A DNA stretch of 8,603 nt from positions 1 to 8,603 of the forward strand of contig JAOTYV010000212.1 in NCBI GenBank assembly GCA_029861675.1, read 5' to 3'. The notes below the pieces were generated by a model, which saw nothing but the letters and a program-made list of their open reading frames with translations, was not told the origin of the DNA and searched no databases. This document shows positions 1 to 7,097 of this stretch, one piece after another (position 1 is the stretch's first letter; every line of letters starts with the position of its first letter). The position numbers were made by a program, and so were the translations under genes. This stretch comes from Alphaproteobacteria bacterium (lineage in GTDB: Bacteria > Pseudomonadota > Alphaproteobacteria > UBA8366).

Positions 1-210
1 ACGGTCGATGGACGGCGGCTGGAACGGGTGGTCGACGACAATTGGGGCAGCGCCGCCAACCCGATGACGCCGGATCAGGTGCGAACGAAATTCCGGGAAA
101 ACGCGGTGCTGGCGGTGACGGAGAAACGGGTGGAGGAGATTGTCGACGCGGCGGGGAAATTCGAAACGGCAGGGGATGCGGGCGATATCGTGGGATCGTG
201 CGTGGCCTAA
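1..210 (+). CDS. MmgE/PrpD family protein, C-terminal fragment (5' end outside window)
   Basis: The frame is open from the first base and ends at TAA (208-210), giving the last 69 residues of a larger protein. The visible part has the style of the MmgE/PrpD C-terminus: a Gly-x-x-x-NPM segment (residues 16-22) followed by a KFRENA-like helix (about 29-34) and a final amphipathic helix. The family contains 2-methylcitrate dehydratase and cis-aconitate decarboxylase, plus many members of unknown substrate, so no specific reaction can be named. The substrate-binding part lies outside the window. The gene is convergent with the Mct-like gene, with 20 bp between stop codons, so the two are not in one operon. 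Family assignment is from pattern memory of a short tail and is only moderately secure. Confidence 0.68.
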   Translation, partial: TVDGRRLERVVDDNWGSAANPMTPDQVRTKFRENAVLAVTEKRVEEIVDAAGKFETAGDAGDIVGSCVA

Positions 211-230
211 GGTCGGGGCCGGCAGTCGGA

Positions 231-1451
231 CTATGCCATCGCGCCCGCGACGACGCCCTTGTCGTGCAGCGTCCCAATCTCGCCGGAGCCGAGGCCGAGC
301 ACGTCGGCCAGCACCTCGTCGGTGTGCTGGCCCAGCACGGGGGCGAGGCCGACGGGCGTGCGGTCGGTCGCGGCGAAATCCATCATTGCGCCGGCCGCAA
401 GGAATTTTCCGATGCCGGGCTGGTCGACCTCCTGAAACATCGGATTATCCGTGGAAAGACGCGGATCCTCGGCGACCGCCTGGGTGAAGGTCTGATACGG
501 TCCCCAGCACGCGCCGACCGCGTTCAGCGCCTCGGCGCAGGCAGCCAGCGTGCGGTCGCCGAACCACGGGCGCAGCACGGCGGTAATGGTCTCGCGGGCG
601 GCGTAGCGGTTTTCTTCCTTCATCAGGTCTAGCTCGAACAAGGCCTCGACCTGCTGCATTTTTTCCTGCGTCCCCGTGGCATCCAGCAACGCGGTCCAAT
701 GGCGCGGTGTGAAGGCGGTGATCATCACGCGCCGCTCGTCGGCCGTGGCAAAGTCATGCGCGTAGGTGCCGTAAACATGGTTGCCCGACCGCGGCCGGTC
801 GTCCCCATTGACCTGCGCCTCGGCGACGTAACCCAGGTGGCTCAGCGTGGCGAACGCGGTATCGCTGAGCGCGATGCCGACGAAATCGCCCGCCCCCGTG
901 TCGCGCCGCGTGCGCTCGGCGACCAGCATCGCCTGCACCGCCGACAGTGCCGCCACCACGTCCCAGACCGGCATGACATGATTGACCGGCCCAGCGTGAT
1001 GCTCGGGCCCCGTGACGAGCGGAAAACCCGCCGCCGCGTTAACCGTGTAGTCCAGCGCCACCGAACCGTCGCGGTTTCCCGTAATGTTGATCATGATCAA
1101 ATCGTCGCGGCGGGCCTTCAGCGCCGCGTAGTCGAGGAATCCGCGCGCCGGTAGGTTGGTAATGACGTTGCCGCCGCCCTCGCCCGCCTGCGTCATCAGC
1201 GCCTGCGCCAATTCCCGGCCTTGCGCGGCGCGCACATTCAACATGATCGAGCGCTTGCCCTTGTTCAGCCCGGCCCAGTACAGGCTGCGCCCCTCCTTGG
1301 TCACCGGCCAGCGCCGGTAATCCAAACCGCCGCCAACCGGATCGATGCGGATCACATCGGCGCCGAGCTGCCCCATGACCAGTCCCGCATACGGCGCCGC
1401 AATGAAAGCCGAGACCTCGACGATGCGCATCCCGTTCAAATGTTCAGTCAT
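231..1451 (-). CDS. mct: 2-methylfumaryl-CoA isomerase-like class III CoA-transferase (CaiB/BaiF family)
   Basis: The 406-residue protein has the CaiB/BaiF (class III CoA-transferase) fold signatures: an N-terminal VVE-like strand and 'GQLGADVIRIDP' (27-38), the catalytic Asp at D164 in a 'PVWDVVAALSAVQAML' helix, and a C-terminal 'LGQHTDEVL' motif (373-381). Within the family it resembles the Chloroflexus mesaconyl-CoA C1-C4 CoA transferase (about 409 aa) as I recall it: GGGLDYRRWPVT (40-51), LNKGKRSI (62-69), DYTVN (134-138), STDNPMF (333-339) and QPGIG (344-348). That enzyme moves CoA within one molecule, converting 2-methylfumaryl-CoA to 3-methylfumaryl-CoA in the 3-hydroxypropionate bicycle. 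ATG 1451 has an AAGAAGGG ribosome site 8 nt upstream. It follows the carbamoyltransferase by 59 bp on the same strand. The general family is certain; the specific reaction is likely but unproven, as a related C5 or other acyl-CoA could be used. Confidence 0.8.
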   Translation of the reverse strand: MTEHLNGMRIVEVSAFIAAPYAGLVMGQLGADVIRIDPVGGGLDYRRWPVTKEGRSLYWAGLNKGKRSIMLNVRAAQGRELAQALMTQAGEGGGNVITNLPARGFLDYAALKARRDDLIMINITGNRDGSVALDYTVNAAAGFPLVTGPEHHAGPVNHVMPVWDVVAALSAVQAMLVAERTRRDTGAGDFVGIALSDTAFATLSHLGYVAEAQVNGDDRPRSGNHVYGTYAHDFATADERRVMITAFTPRHWTALLDATGTQEKMQQVEALFELDLMKEENRYAARETITAVLRPWFGDRTLAACAEALNAVGACWGPYQTFTQAVAEDPRLSTDNPMFQEVDQPGIGKFLAAGAMMDFAATDRTPVGLAPVLGQHTDEVLADVLGLGSGEIGTLHDKGVVAGAMA

Positions 1452-1459
1452 GTCTCAGG

Positions 1460-1467
1460 CCCTTCTT
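1460..1467 (-). promoter_or_regulatory. Ribosome binding site of the Mct-like gene
   Basis: On the minus strand AAGAAGGG lies 8 nt before ATG 1451. It supports this start and suggests that the gene is translated independently of the preceding carbamoyltransferase, whose stop is 59 bp upstream. Confidence 0.55.
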
Positions 1468-1510
1468 GAAAATGACGTTCGGCACACAGTCCTTGCCGGA
1501 TGCGCCCACA

Positions 1511-3238
1511 TCATGTGGAAATGGGCCTCTCGGCGATGTAATTACCGATGACGAGATTACGCAAACCGGTCTGCACAAAGCAACGGACCGCATCATCGGG
1601 TGTTTCAACGGCCGGCTCGCCGGCCAGATTGAACGACGTGTTCAAGAGGATCGGCACACCGCTCAATTCTCCAAAACTCCGAATCAGACTATGGAACCGG
1701 GCATTGTCCAGGCGGGTCACCGTGTGGATGCGCGCGCTGCGATCGACATGGGTGACGGCCGGTAACCGTGCCGGGTTATGGACCGCGCCAATACGCGCCA
1801 TGACCGGCGACGTGCCGTGGAGATCGAAGAAATCGGCGCAACGCTCGGCCAACACCGATGCGGCATAGGGTTGAAACCGCTCCCGTTTCTTGACGATCAG
1901 GTCGAGCACATATTTGACGTGGGGATCGGTCGGATTGGCGAGGATGCTTCTGTTGCCGAGCGCCCGCGGGCCAAATTCACTTGCGCCCTGAAACCAGCCG
2001 ATCACTGCGCCTTCGGCAATCAGGCGCGCCGTTTCGGTCGCGAGCTGTTCGTCATCGACGCGCCGGCTGGAACACCCCGCCGCCGCCAGCGCCGCCTCGA
2101 TCTCTTCGTCCGGATAGGTGCGGCCATAACAATCCGCAGCCGTCGCCCCGACACGGCGCCCCGCCAAATTGTGGTACGCCGCCAGTGCGACACCGATCGC
2201 CGCGCCATTATCGCCGCAGGAGCCGTTCATGTGCACCGCTCCGAAGAGACCGCTGCGGCGAACTTCCTCGGTCGCGAGTATATTGAGCGCCGCGCTGCCG
2301 CCATAATAAAGCGTATTGAAGGAATGGCGATTTTTGACCTGCGCCAGCAGGCCTGTGAGCAATCGGCTGGTGCGGTCCTGTACCGCCGCGGCAAGATCAG
2401 CGTAATGCGCTTCGCCCGAGACATCCCGGCCGGCAACATTGGGATTTTGAAACGTGTCGTTCAAGAGGTCATACCGGATCGTCAGCCGGCCGTCCGTTTC
2501 AAGCCTGGCAAAACCCAGAGCGGCGTGCACCGTAGAATCTCCATGCGCGGCCAACGCCATCACCTTATCGGCATCGCTTCTTTCGCCGCCGCAATACCAA
2601 CACGCCCACCGCCACAGGTGCCCCATGCTTTGCACCAGAGGAATGCCGTAGACGCTCGATTCCGGGACAGAATTTTCGCCGAATGGATGTGCGAACCGGT
2701 AAACCAATTCCAGAGATTCACCATCAAAAATATAGGCGGAAACGATTTCTCTCCCATGCGCGCCAACGAGCAGCCGGGCGCCGGAATGAACCGTTTCCGT
2801 AAGCGTGAGGGCGGCCCGGTCGTCTTCGTAACTCCCGCCGCCGTCGGCGATCAGCACCAAACCGGGATCGAGCGGCGAGTAATGCAGCGCATATTCCGCG
2901 TGCGAGAGATGCTTGGGTGCCGACAGGACTGGGGTGTCGGTCGGCAGAATCCCGCCGATCAAGGCGTTGATCCGATCATGGGTGAGCGACGGGACATGCC
3001 GCACCGTGCTAATCGCCACCGCCGACAGGTCTTCATAGTCGATTCCGGCGGCTTCAAGACAGTAGCGGACGCAGCGGGTCACGATATCGGCGTCGCCGTC
3101 GAGGGATAGAGCCTGCCGCTTGACCCGCGTGAGGCGTTCCGCCTGGATCGCGCAAACGATCCTGCCATCGTGCAGCAGTGCGACCGAACCGTTCCGCCCG
3201 CGAGAGATGCCAAGAATCCACATCGACGGCTCATCCAT
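1511..3238 (-). CDS. NodU/CmcH/TobZ-type carbamoyltransferase
   Basis: This 575-residue protein has the two-domain layout of carbamoyltransferases that move a carbamoyl group from carbamoyl phosphate, via carbamoyl-AMP, to a hydroxyl of a sugar or small molecule. The N-terminal Kae1-like domain starts with ILGIS (8-12), has the HLSHA segment (110-114), a DGGG nucleotide loop (132-135), GGSAALN (313-319) and GDNGAAIG (342-349). The C-terminal domain has the hallmark EFGPRALGNRSIL (421-433), KKRERFQPYA (450-459) and NTSFN (533-537). The usual HHxxHA motif reads K109-H-L-S-H113, so the first ligand of the expected HxxxH metal site is Lys. ATG 3238 lies 9 bp after the TPR stop without a clear ribosome site; ATG 3223 (Met6) has GGATGAG 6 nt upstream and fits the family start better. 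The acceptor is unknown; no glycosyltransferase or synthase is in view. Confidence 0.93.
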   Translation of the reverse strand: MDEPSMWILGISRGRNGSVALLHDGRIVCAIQAERLTRVKRQALSLDGDADIVTRCVRYCLEAAGIDYEDLSAVAISTVRHVPSLTHDRINALIGGILPTDTPVLSAPKHLSHAEYALHYSPLDPGLVLIADGGGSYEDDRAALTLTETVHSGARLLVGAHGREIVSAYIFDGESLELVYRFAHPFGENSVPESSVYGIPLVQSMGHLWRWACWYCGGERSDADKVMALAAHGDSTVHAALGFARLETDGRLTIRYDLLNDTFQNPNVAGRDVSGEAHYADLAAAVQDRTSRLLTGLLAQVKNRHSFNTLYYGGSAALNILATEEVRRSGLFGAVHMNGSCGDNGAAIGVALAAYHNLAGRRVGATAADCYGRTYPDEEIEAALAAAGCSSRRVDDEQLATETARLIAEGAVIGWFQGASEFGPRALGNRSILANPTDPHVKYVLDLIVKKRERFQPYAASVLAERCADFFDLHGTSPVMARIGAVHNPARLPAVTHVDRSARIHTVTRLDNARFHSLIRSFGELSGVPILLNTSFNLAGEPAVETPDDAVRCFVQTGLRNLVIGNYIAERPIST

Positions 3239-3247
3239 CCCGAAAGA

Positions 3248-4438
3248 TCACAGACCGAGCGCTTTCAGATGCCCGCGCAGCAGCGCTTCCGACCCGGCGA
3301 CATCTCGAATGCTTCGAAGGGCGAGGCCGAGAAGTGTCCAACTCTCATTGTCGTTTTTGTCGGATTTGAGCGCCGCGCCCAGCAATTCGGCGGCATTCTT
3401 CGCGGCAAATTCCGCTTGAGCGTACCGTGCAGCGCGAAAGTGCGACATCGCAACGGCAGTCAACGCGGCGGCACGTCGACCGTTTATATGGCGCTCATAA
3501 TCACTTCGGTCTTCGGCCGTCTGGAGTAAGACGTCGCCGAGCGCGGCATGAGCGTCTTCAAAATTGGGTTGAATACGGGCCGCCCGATCCAACAATTCAA
3601 TGGCCTCGGTCAGATTTCCCTGCGCCTGGCAGGCCAACCCAAACCCGAATTGAGCCGCCACGGAACTCTCGTCTGCCACAATAATGTCCCGATAGAGCTC
3701 GGCCGCCCTCGTCCAATCGCTTTGCGCGCGCGCCTTGTCGGCGCTCGCGAGCATTTCCCGTATGGATTTCCATTGCAACCGTTCGAGCGCGGCGCGCCGT
3801 TCGCTATCCTTCGGCGCGCATTTGACGGCCTGCTCCATCGCCGCCTTGGCATCCCCGAACCGGCCCTGTGTTTCCAGTACCAGACCGTACACATGCCAAG
3901 CGTCTCCATAGTCGGGGAACACCTCCAGCAACCGACGATAGGCCGCAATGGCGTCTTCCATTCGGCCCATATCAAGAAGCAGATTTGCGCGGTTGAACAA
4001 GATGCCCGAATCGTCCGGCTCGAATTCAGCCGCTCGGTCGTATCCCGCCAATGCTTCCTCGCGTGCCCCCGCATCCGCCAGCACATTGGCAAGATTGTTG
4101 TGGGCCGTCGAAAAATCGGGATCAAGCTCCAACGCCCGTCGATATGACGCCGCCGCGTCGTCGATCAGGCCGAGCGCCCGCTGCGCTTCGCCGAGATTAT
4201 TGTGATAGGGCGCCAAATCCGGTGTTTGCCGAATGGCGCGCTGGATTAAATGGAGCGCCGATTCCGGATCGCCAATCTGCTGTGCAATCACGCCCAGAAA
4301 ATGCAATGCATCGGAATGATCCGGCTGGCGCTCAAGGACGTACCGGTAGAGCGGTTCGGCTTCGCGCAACCGGCCGGCGCGATGGTGATCAACGGCCCGC
4401 GCAAACGCCTCCTCAATATCCATGTCACGGCCACTCAC
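3248..4438 (-). CDS. TPR repeat protein without a catalytic domain
   Basis: The 396-residue protein is built of tetratricopeptide repeats. Six follow at 34-residue spacing (about 9-42, 43-76, 77-110, 111-144, 145-178, 179-212) with the usual pattern of W/L-G-Y-A-F-A-P positions; typical ends are 'ALELDPD' and 'LLEVFPDYGDA'. After a linker (213-229) come two more (about 230-263, 264-297), and the tail (328 onward) looks like further degenerate repeats. Such arrays bind partner proteins. The N-terminal style (HHRAGRLREAEPLYR, 18-32) is common in alphaproteobacterial proteins where TPRs precede a glycosyltransferase, sulfotransferase or methyltransferase domain, but none follows here. There is no signal peptide or membrane segment, so it is probably cytoplasmic. 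The start is GTG 4438, with AAGGG 6 nt upstream; ATG 4423 (Met6) is an alternative. The carbamoyltransferase begins 9 bp after its stop, which strongly suggests co-transcription. Confidence 0.9.
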   Translation of the reverse strand: MSGRDMDIEEAFARAVDHHRAGRLREAEPLYRYVLERQPDHSDALHFLGVIAQQIGDPESALHLIQRAIRQTPDLAPYHNNLGEAQRALGLIDDAAASYRRALELDPDFSTAHNNLANVLADAGAREEALAGYDRAAEFEPDDSGILFNRANLLLDMGRMEDAIAAYRRLLEVFPDYGDAWHVYGLVLETQGRFGDAKAAMEQAVKCAPKDSERRAALERLQWKSIREMLASADKARAQSDWTRAAELYRDIIVADESSVAAQFGFGLACQAQGNLTEAIELLDRAARIQPNFEDAHAALGDVLLQTAEDRSDYERHINGRRAAALTAVAMSHFRAARYAQAEFAAKNAAELLGAALKSDKNDNESWTLLGLALRSIRDVAGSEALLRGHLKALGL

Positions 4439-4444
4439 ACGATA

Positions 4445-4449
4445 CCCTT
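4445..4449 (-). promoter_or_regulatory. Ribosome binding site supporting the GTG start of the TPR gene
   Basis: AAGGG on the minus strand sits 6 nt before GTG 4438. The alternative ATG 4423 lacks a comparable site, so the GTG start is preferred. Confidence 0.45.
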
Positions 4450-4510
4450 ACTCAGACTCCATTAACTGCACGCCCGGACCATACGGATCGATCGGGGTTT
4501 CCACACCCGC

Positions 4511-4586
4511 CGGGCGCGCACCACATCAACGACGCGCTTACCGTCCATTCGAATTGATTGAACGTGTACCACATGCCGCGCGCCCG
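4511..4586. repeat. 9-bp perfect inverted repeat in the intergenic gap
   Basis: CGGGCGCGC at 4511-4519 is the exact reverse complement of GCGCGCCCG at 4578-4586, with 58 nt between. The heptamer ACCACAT also occurs beside each arm (4520-4526 and 4568-4574) in direct orientation. The arms are wholly G/C, and no T run follows on either strand, so this is not a standard terminator. It may be an operator or a chance pairing in GC-rich DNA. Confidence 0.3.
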
Positions 4587-4653
4587 CATCACCGAATTCG
4601 CGCCAAGCTTCGAGACAACCCGCCCGTTCGGCAATCTCGCTAGAACCGCATTC

Positions 4654-5505
4654 CTAAAACGGCCGGTCACCGTCTACGGTCACTCGATGCATGGACCGGC
4701 GATACCCCTGGTAATCGTTAAGCGCGTAGTGCTGCAGGCATCGGTTGTCCCACATCGCAACGGAGCCTTTCGCCCATCGGAACCGGCATGTGAATTCGGG
4801 TCTCGAGGCATGCTCAAACAGGAAATGGAGGAGCGGCTTGCTTTCCTCTTCGGTCATATCCTTGAAGCGGATGGTGAAGGGCACGTTGATAAACAATGAT
4901 TTGCGGCCGGTTTCCGGATGGGTGCGCACCAGCGGATGCTCGGTCGTCATTTCTTCCGCCTTGGCGTCTTCGCGCAGTTTGGTCGACCGGCTTTCATTCC
5001 GCGACTTTGCGGTCGCCGGATCGGTCAAAATCCGGCTGCTATGAACGGCGACAAGGCGATCGAGCATCGCCCGCATACCATCGGACAGACTCTCATAGGC
5101 AAGGTACTGGTTGGCAAACATCGTATCGCCACCCGCCGGCGGGACTTCCAAGGCATAGAGTATCGAGCCGAGCGGCGGTTTTTCCAGAAAGGTTACATCC
5201 GAATGCCACGTGTCGCCGATGTTGTCCAAATCGGTCGGTTCCTTCACGATCGGCAGGATTTCGGGGTATCCCGGAACGGGCTCGTATTGCGGGTGAATAT
5301 TGAGCTGTCCGAACCGTTTACCGAAAGCCAAATGCTGATCCGGTGTAATATTCTGTTCGCGAAAAAAGATGACCTGATTGTCGAGAAATGCCTGGTGGAC
5401 CTCGGAAAAGGTCTCGTTGTCCAGCGGCTCGGCCAGATCAATACCGCTTATTTCGGCGCCGCATGCCCCTGAAATCGGGCTCACCTCAATCCGTGTGTAT
5501 TCCAC
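4654..5505 (-). CDS. TauD/TfdA family Fe(II)/2-oxoglutarate-dependent dioxygenase
   Basis: From GTG 5505 the protein is 283 residues, the length of E. coli TauD, and begins at the family's usual N-terminus (EYTRIEVSPISGACGAEISG). Enzymes of this family use O2 and 2-oxoglutarate to hydroxylate a substrate, often releasing sulfite from sulfonates or cleaving sulfate esters or aryloxyacids. The iron triad is visible as H101 and D103 (TWHSDVTF) and H259 (LQHYA), and R274 in SMHRVTV is the 2-oxoglutarate-binding Arg. H71 and Y74 in NIHPQY match positions that contact taurine in TauD, but other pocket residues differ, so taurine is only one candidate. The frame stays open to an ATG at 5667, which would add 54 unrelated residues and overlap the sulfatase; I reject that start. 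The gene lies 86 bp after the sulfatase stop, which is compatible with one operon and a sulfur-related role. Confidence 0.92.
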   Translation of the reverse strand: MEYTRIEVSPISGACGAEISGIDLAEPLDNETFSEVHQAFLDNQVIFFREQNITPDQHLAFGKRFGQLNIHPQYEPVPGYPEILPIVKEPTDLDNIGDTWHSDVTFLEKPPLGSILYALEVPPAGGDTMFANQYLAYESLSDGMRAMLDRLVAVHSSRILTDPATAKSRNESRSTKLREDAKAEEMTTEHPLVRTHPETGRKSLFINVPFTIRFKDMTEEESKPLLHFLFEHASRPEFTCRFRWAKGSVAMWDNRCLQHYALNDYQGYRRSMHRVTVDGDRPF

Positions 5506-5509
5506 TGAT

Positions 5510-5518
5510 CCTCGCTCC
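5510..5518 (-). promoter_or_regulatory. Ribosome binding site that decides the dioxygenase start
   Basis: GGAGCGAGG on the minus strand precedes GTG 5505, with GGAG 9 nt and GAGG 4 nt from the start codon. Together with the family-typical N-terminus it fixes the start at 5505 rather than at the far upstream ATG 5667. Confidence 0.65.
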
Positions 5519-5591
5519 AAGCAGTCTTGTCCGGACAAATCTTCGGCGAAGCTTATCCGAACTCGTCGATCGAAACCAAGAATTTTGGTGA

Positions 5592-7058
5592 CTAATCGAT
5601 CTGCATGGGCGCTTGCGGTTTGAGCGTCGATGGCTGGCTGGTGCGATGGGTTCCGGCAACCGACCATTCATGTAAATCGAGAAGAAGCTCCGCTTTCTTT
5701 TCCCGGTGGTCATGGCTGCGCCAAAGGTTCTGCATCTCATCGGGATCGGAAGTGAGATCGTATAATTCGCCGTCGGATTCGCCCAAATAGTAAACCAGTT
5801 TCCAATCGCTATCCCTGCGCATCACCATAAATTCGGCGCCTGTCTGAATATGATCGCGGCCCAGTTCCGAATACACCACTTGCCGGGCCGGCGTATCCCC
5901 GGTCGTCCCGGAAATCCCCGGCAGCGGCGTCGCCTCCCACTGGTCCGGCACCGCGACACCGGCGGCCCGGGTTATTGTCGGCGCGATATCCATGAGTTGC
6001 ACCAGGCTGTCATCGACCCGGCCTTGCGGCACGTGCCCAGGCGACCACAGGATCAACGGCACCCGGGCCACGGTGTCGTACATCGTCCATTTCTGTATGT
6101 GGCCGTGGTCGCCGAGTGCGTCCGCATGATCGGACGTAAAGATGACCAGGGCGTTGTCGAGATACCCCTTCTGTTTCAGCACCTCCATGATCGCGCCCAC
6201 CTTGTCGTCGATCATCGTCACGTTGGCCGCATAATACCGCCGTATTCGCAGGAGATCCTCCACCGATGCGTCTTCGCGCCAGGCGATGCTGTCGATGTTG
6301 AACTTGATCATGTTCTGACGGAGTTCGGCCTGTGCCGGCGGCTGGTTGGCCAGTTCCTCCTCCGACACGGCCGGGACCGGGATCGCGGCATCCCGATAGA
6401 GGTCCGCATAGCGCGCAACGGGATCATAAGGCGGATGCGGACCCGGAAATCCGATTTGCAGAAACAGAGGCGTGTCGGCCTTGCGTTCCTCCAGCCACCA
6501 AAGCGCGGTGTCGCCGACAAAGAAATCGGGATGCATGTCCTCGTCGATATCCCAATCGAACGCGCCGAGCGCCTGTCTGAATCCGTCCGGATCGCGCTCG
6601 AAACGGGTATAGCGCGTCGGCTTTATCAGCTTGCGGGCATGCAGCGCCTTGTCCCATTCGTCGTGGAACGCACGCTCATGCTCTTCCAGAAATAGCGGCC
6701 GATCCTTGTTTTCGACCACGAAGCGTTGATGGAACCCGCCGAGCGCATGGTACGGGTTGATGTGCATCTTGCCGATGTTGACGCAATGATAGCCGGCATC
6801 CGCAAGCCATCGGACCCAGGTCGGCTCCCAGGGCTGAAAATTACTGAAAATTCCGGTCGCATGCGGATAGACGCCGGAAAACAGGCTGGATCGCGCGCCG
6901 ACACAAACCGGCGACGTCACGAAACAGTTTGTAAACGCCGTCCCTTCACGGACCAACCTGTCGAGATTGGGCGTTTGCATCCACGGGGCACCCAGCGCGC
7001 CGACCGTGTCGGCCCGCTGCTGATCGGTCATGATCAGTATGACATTCGGCCGATCCAT
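5592..7058 (-). CDS. Type I sulfatase-superfamily hydrolase (sulfatase or phosphonate monoesterase-like)
   Basis: This 488-residue enzyme belongs to the alkaline phosphatase/arylsulfatase superfamily, which hydrolyses sulfate, or in some branches phosphonate or phosphate, esters. Motifs in order: metal-binding PNVILIMTDQQRADT (4-18, D12); nucleophile region SPVCVGARSSLFSG (49-62), with C52 the residue expected to become formylglycine and R56 its partner; GKMH (96-99); PHPPY (207-211); SDHADALGDHG (309-319, D310 and H311); K323; and the family C-terminal LYDLTSDPDEMQNL (432-445). The C-x-P-x-R signature is C-V-G-A-R, with Gly for Pro. There is no signal peptide, so it probably acts in the cytoplasm on an imported ester, unlike many exported arylsulfatases. 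ATG 7058 is well placed for the family though its ribosome site (AAAGG, 13 nt away) is weak. It sits 39 bp after the aminotransferase and 86 bp before the dioxygenase. The substrate is unknown. Confidence 0.93.
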   Translation of the reverse strand: MDRPNVILIMTDQQRADTVGALGAPWMQTPNLDRLVREGTAFTNCFVTSPVCVGARSSLFSGVYPHATGIFSNFQPWEPTWVRWLADAGYHCVNIGKMHINPYHALGGFHQRFVVENKDRPLFLEEHERAFHDEWDKALHARKLIKPTRYTRFERDPDGFRQALGAFDWDIDEDMHPDFFVGDTALWWLEERKADTPLFLQIGFPGPHPPYDPVARYADLYRDAAIPVPAVSEEELANQPPAQAELRQNMIKFNIDSIAWREDASVEDLLRIRRYYAANVTMIDDKVGAIMEVLKQKGYLDNALVIFTSDHADALGDHGHIQKWTMYDTVARVPLILWSPGHVPQGRVDDSLVQLMDIAPTITRAAGVAVPDQWEATPLPGISGTTGDTPARQVVYSELGRDHIQTGAEFMVMRRDSDWKLVYYLGESDGELYDLTSDPDEMQNLWRSHDHREKKAELLLDLHEWSVAGTHRTSQPSTLKPQAPMQID

Positions 7059-7097
7059 GCCAATCAGCGCACCTTTCCCCGAAACGCCGGCCGCGAG

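Larger units (their letters stand above)
4439..4653. other. 215-bp non-coding gap between the dioxygenase and TPR genes
   Basis: This is the longest gap within the minus-strand block and the likely place for a terminator of the upstream unit and a promoter for the TPR-carbamoyltransferase-Mct unit. I see no convincing -35/-10 pair and no hairpin followed by a T run. A 72-codon minus-strand frame crosses it (4452-4670) but begins inside the dioxygenase gene and resembles no protein I recognise. A 9-bp inverted repeat (4511-4519 and 4578-4586) is described separately. Confidence 0.5.

Noticed and set aside
42..632. A 196-codon plus-strand open frame over the MmgE/PrpD tail and the Mct-like gene end
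   Set aside because: It crosses two convergent genes in a different frame and has a Gly/Arg-rich shadow composition.
1778..3109. A 443-codon plus-strand open frame opposite the carbamoyltransferase
   Set aside because: It is antisense to a gene with clear family motifs, its translation is rich in Arg and His with no recognisable domain, and long shadow frames are expected in GC-rich DNA.
4452..4670. A 72-codon minus-strand frame filling the gap after the dioxygenase
   Set aside because: It starts with a GTG inside the dioxygenase gene, has no clear ribosome site, and matches no family I know. A small gene cannot be fully excluded.
4654..5505. Naming the dioxygenase taurine dioxygenase TauD
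   Set aside because: The catalytic residues and length fit, but not all substrate-pocket residues match and no taurine transporter is in view.
5850..6695. A 281-codon plus-strand open frame opposite the sulfatase
   Set aside because: It is fully antisense to sulfatase active-site regions, and the His/Arg-rich translation looks like a shadow.
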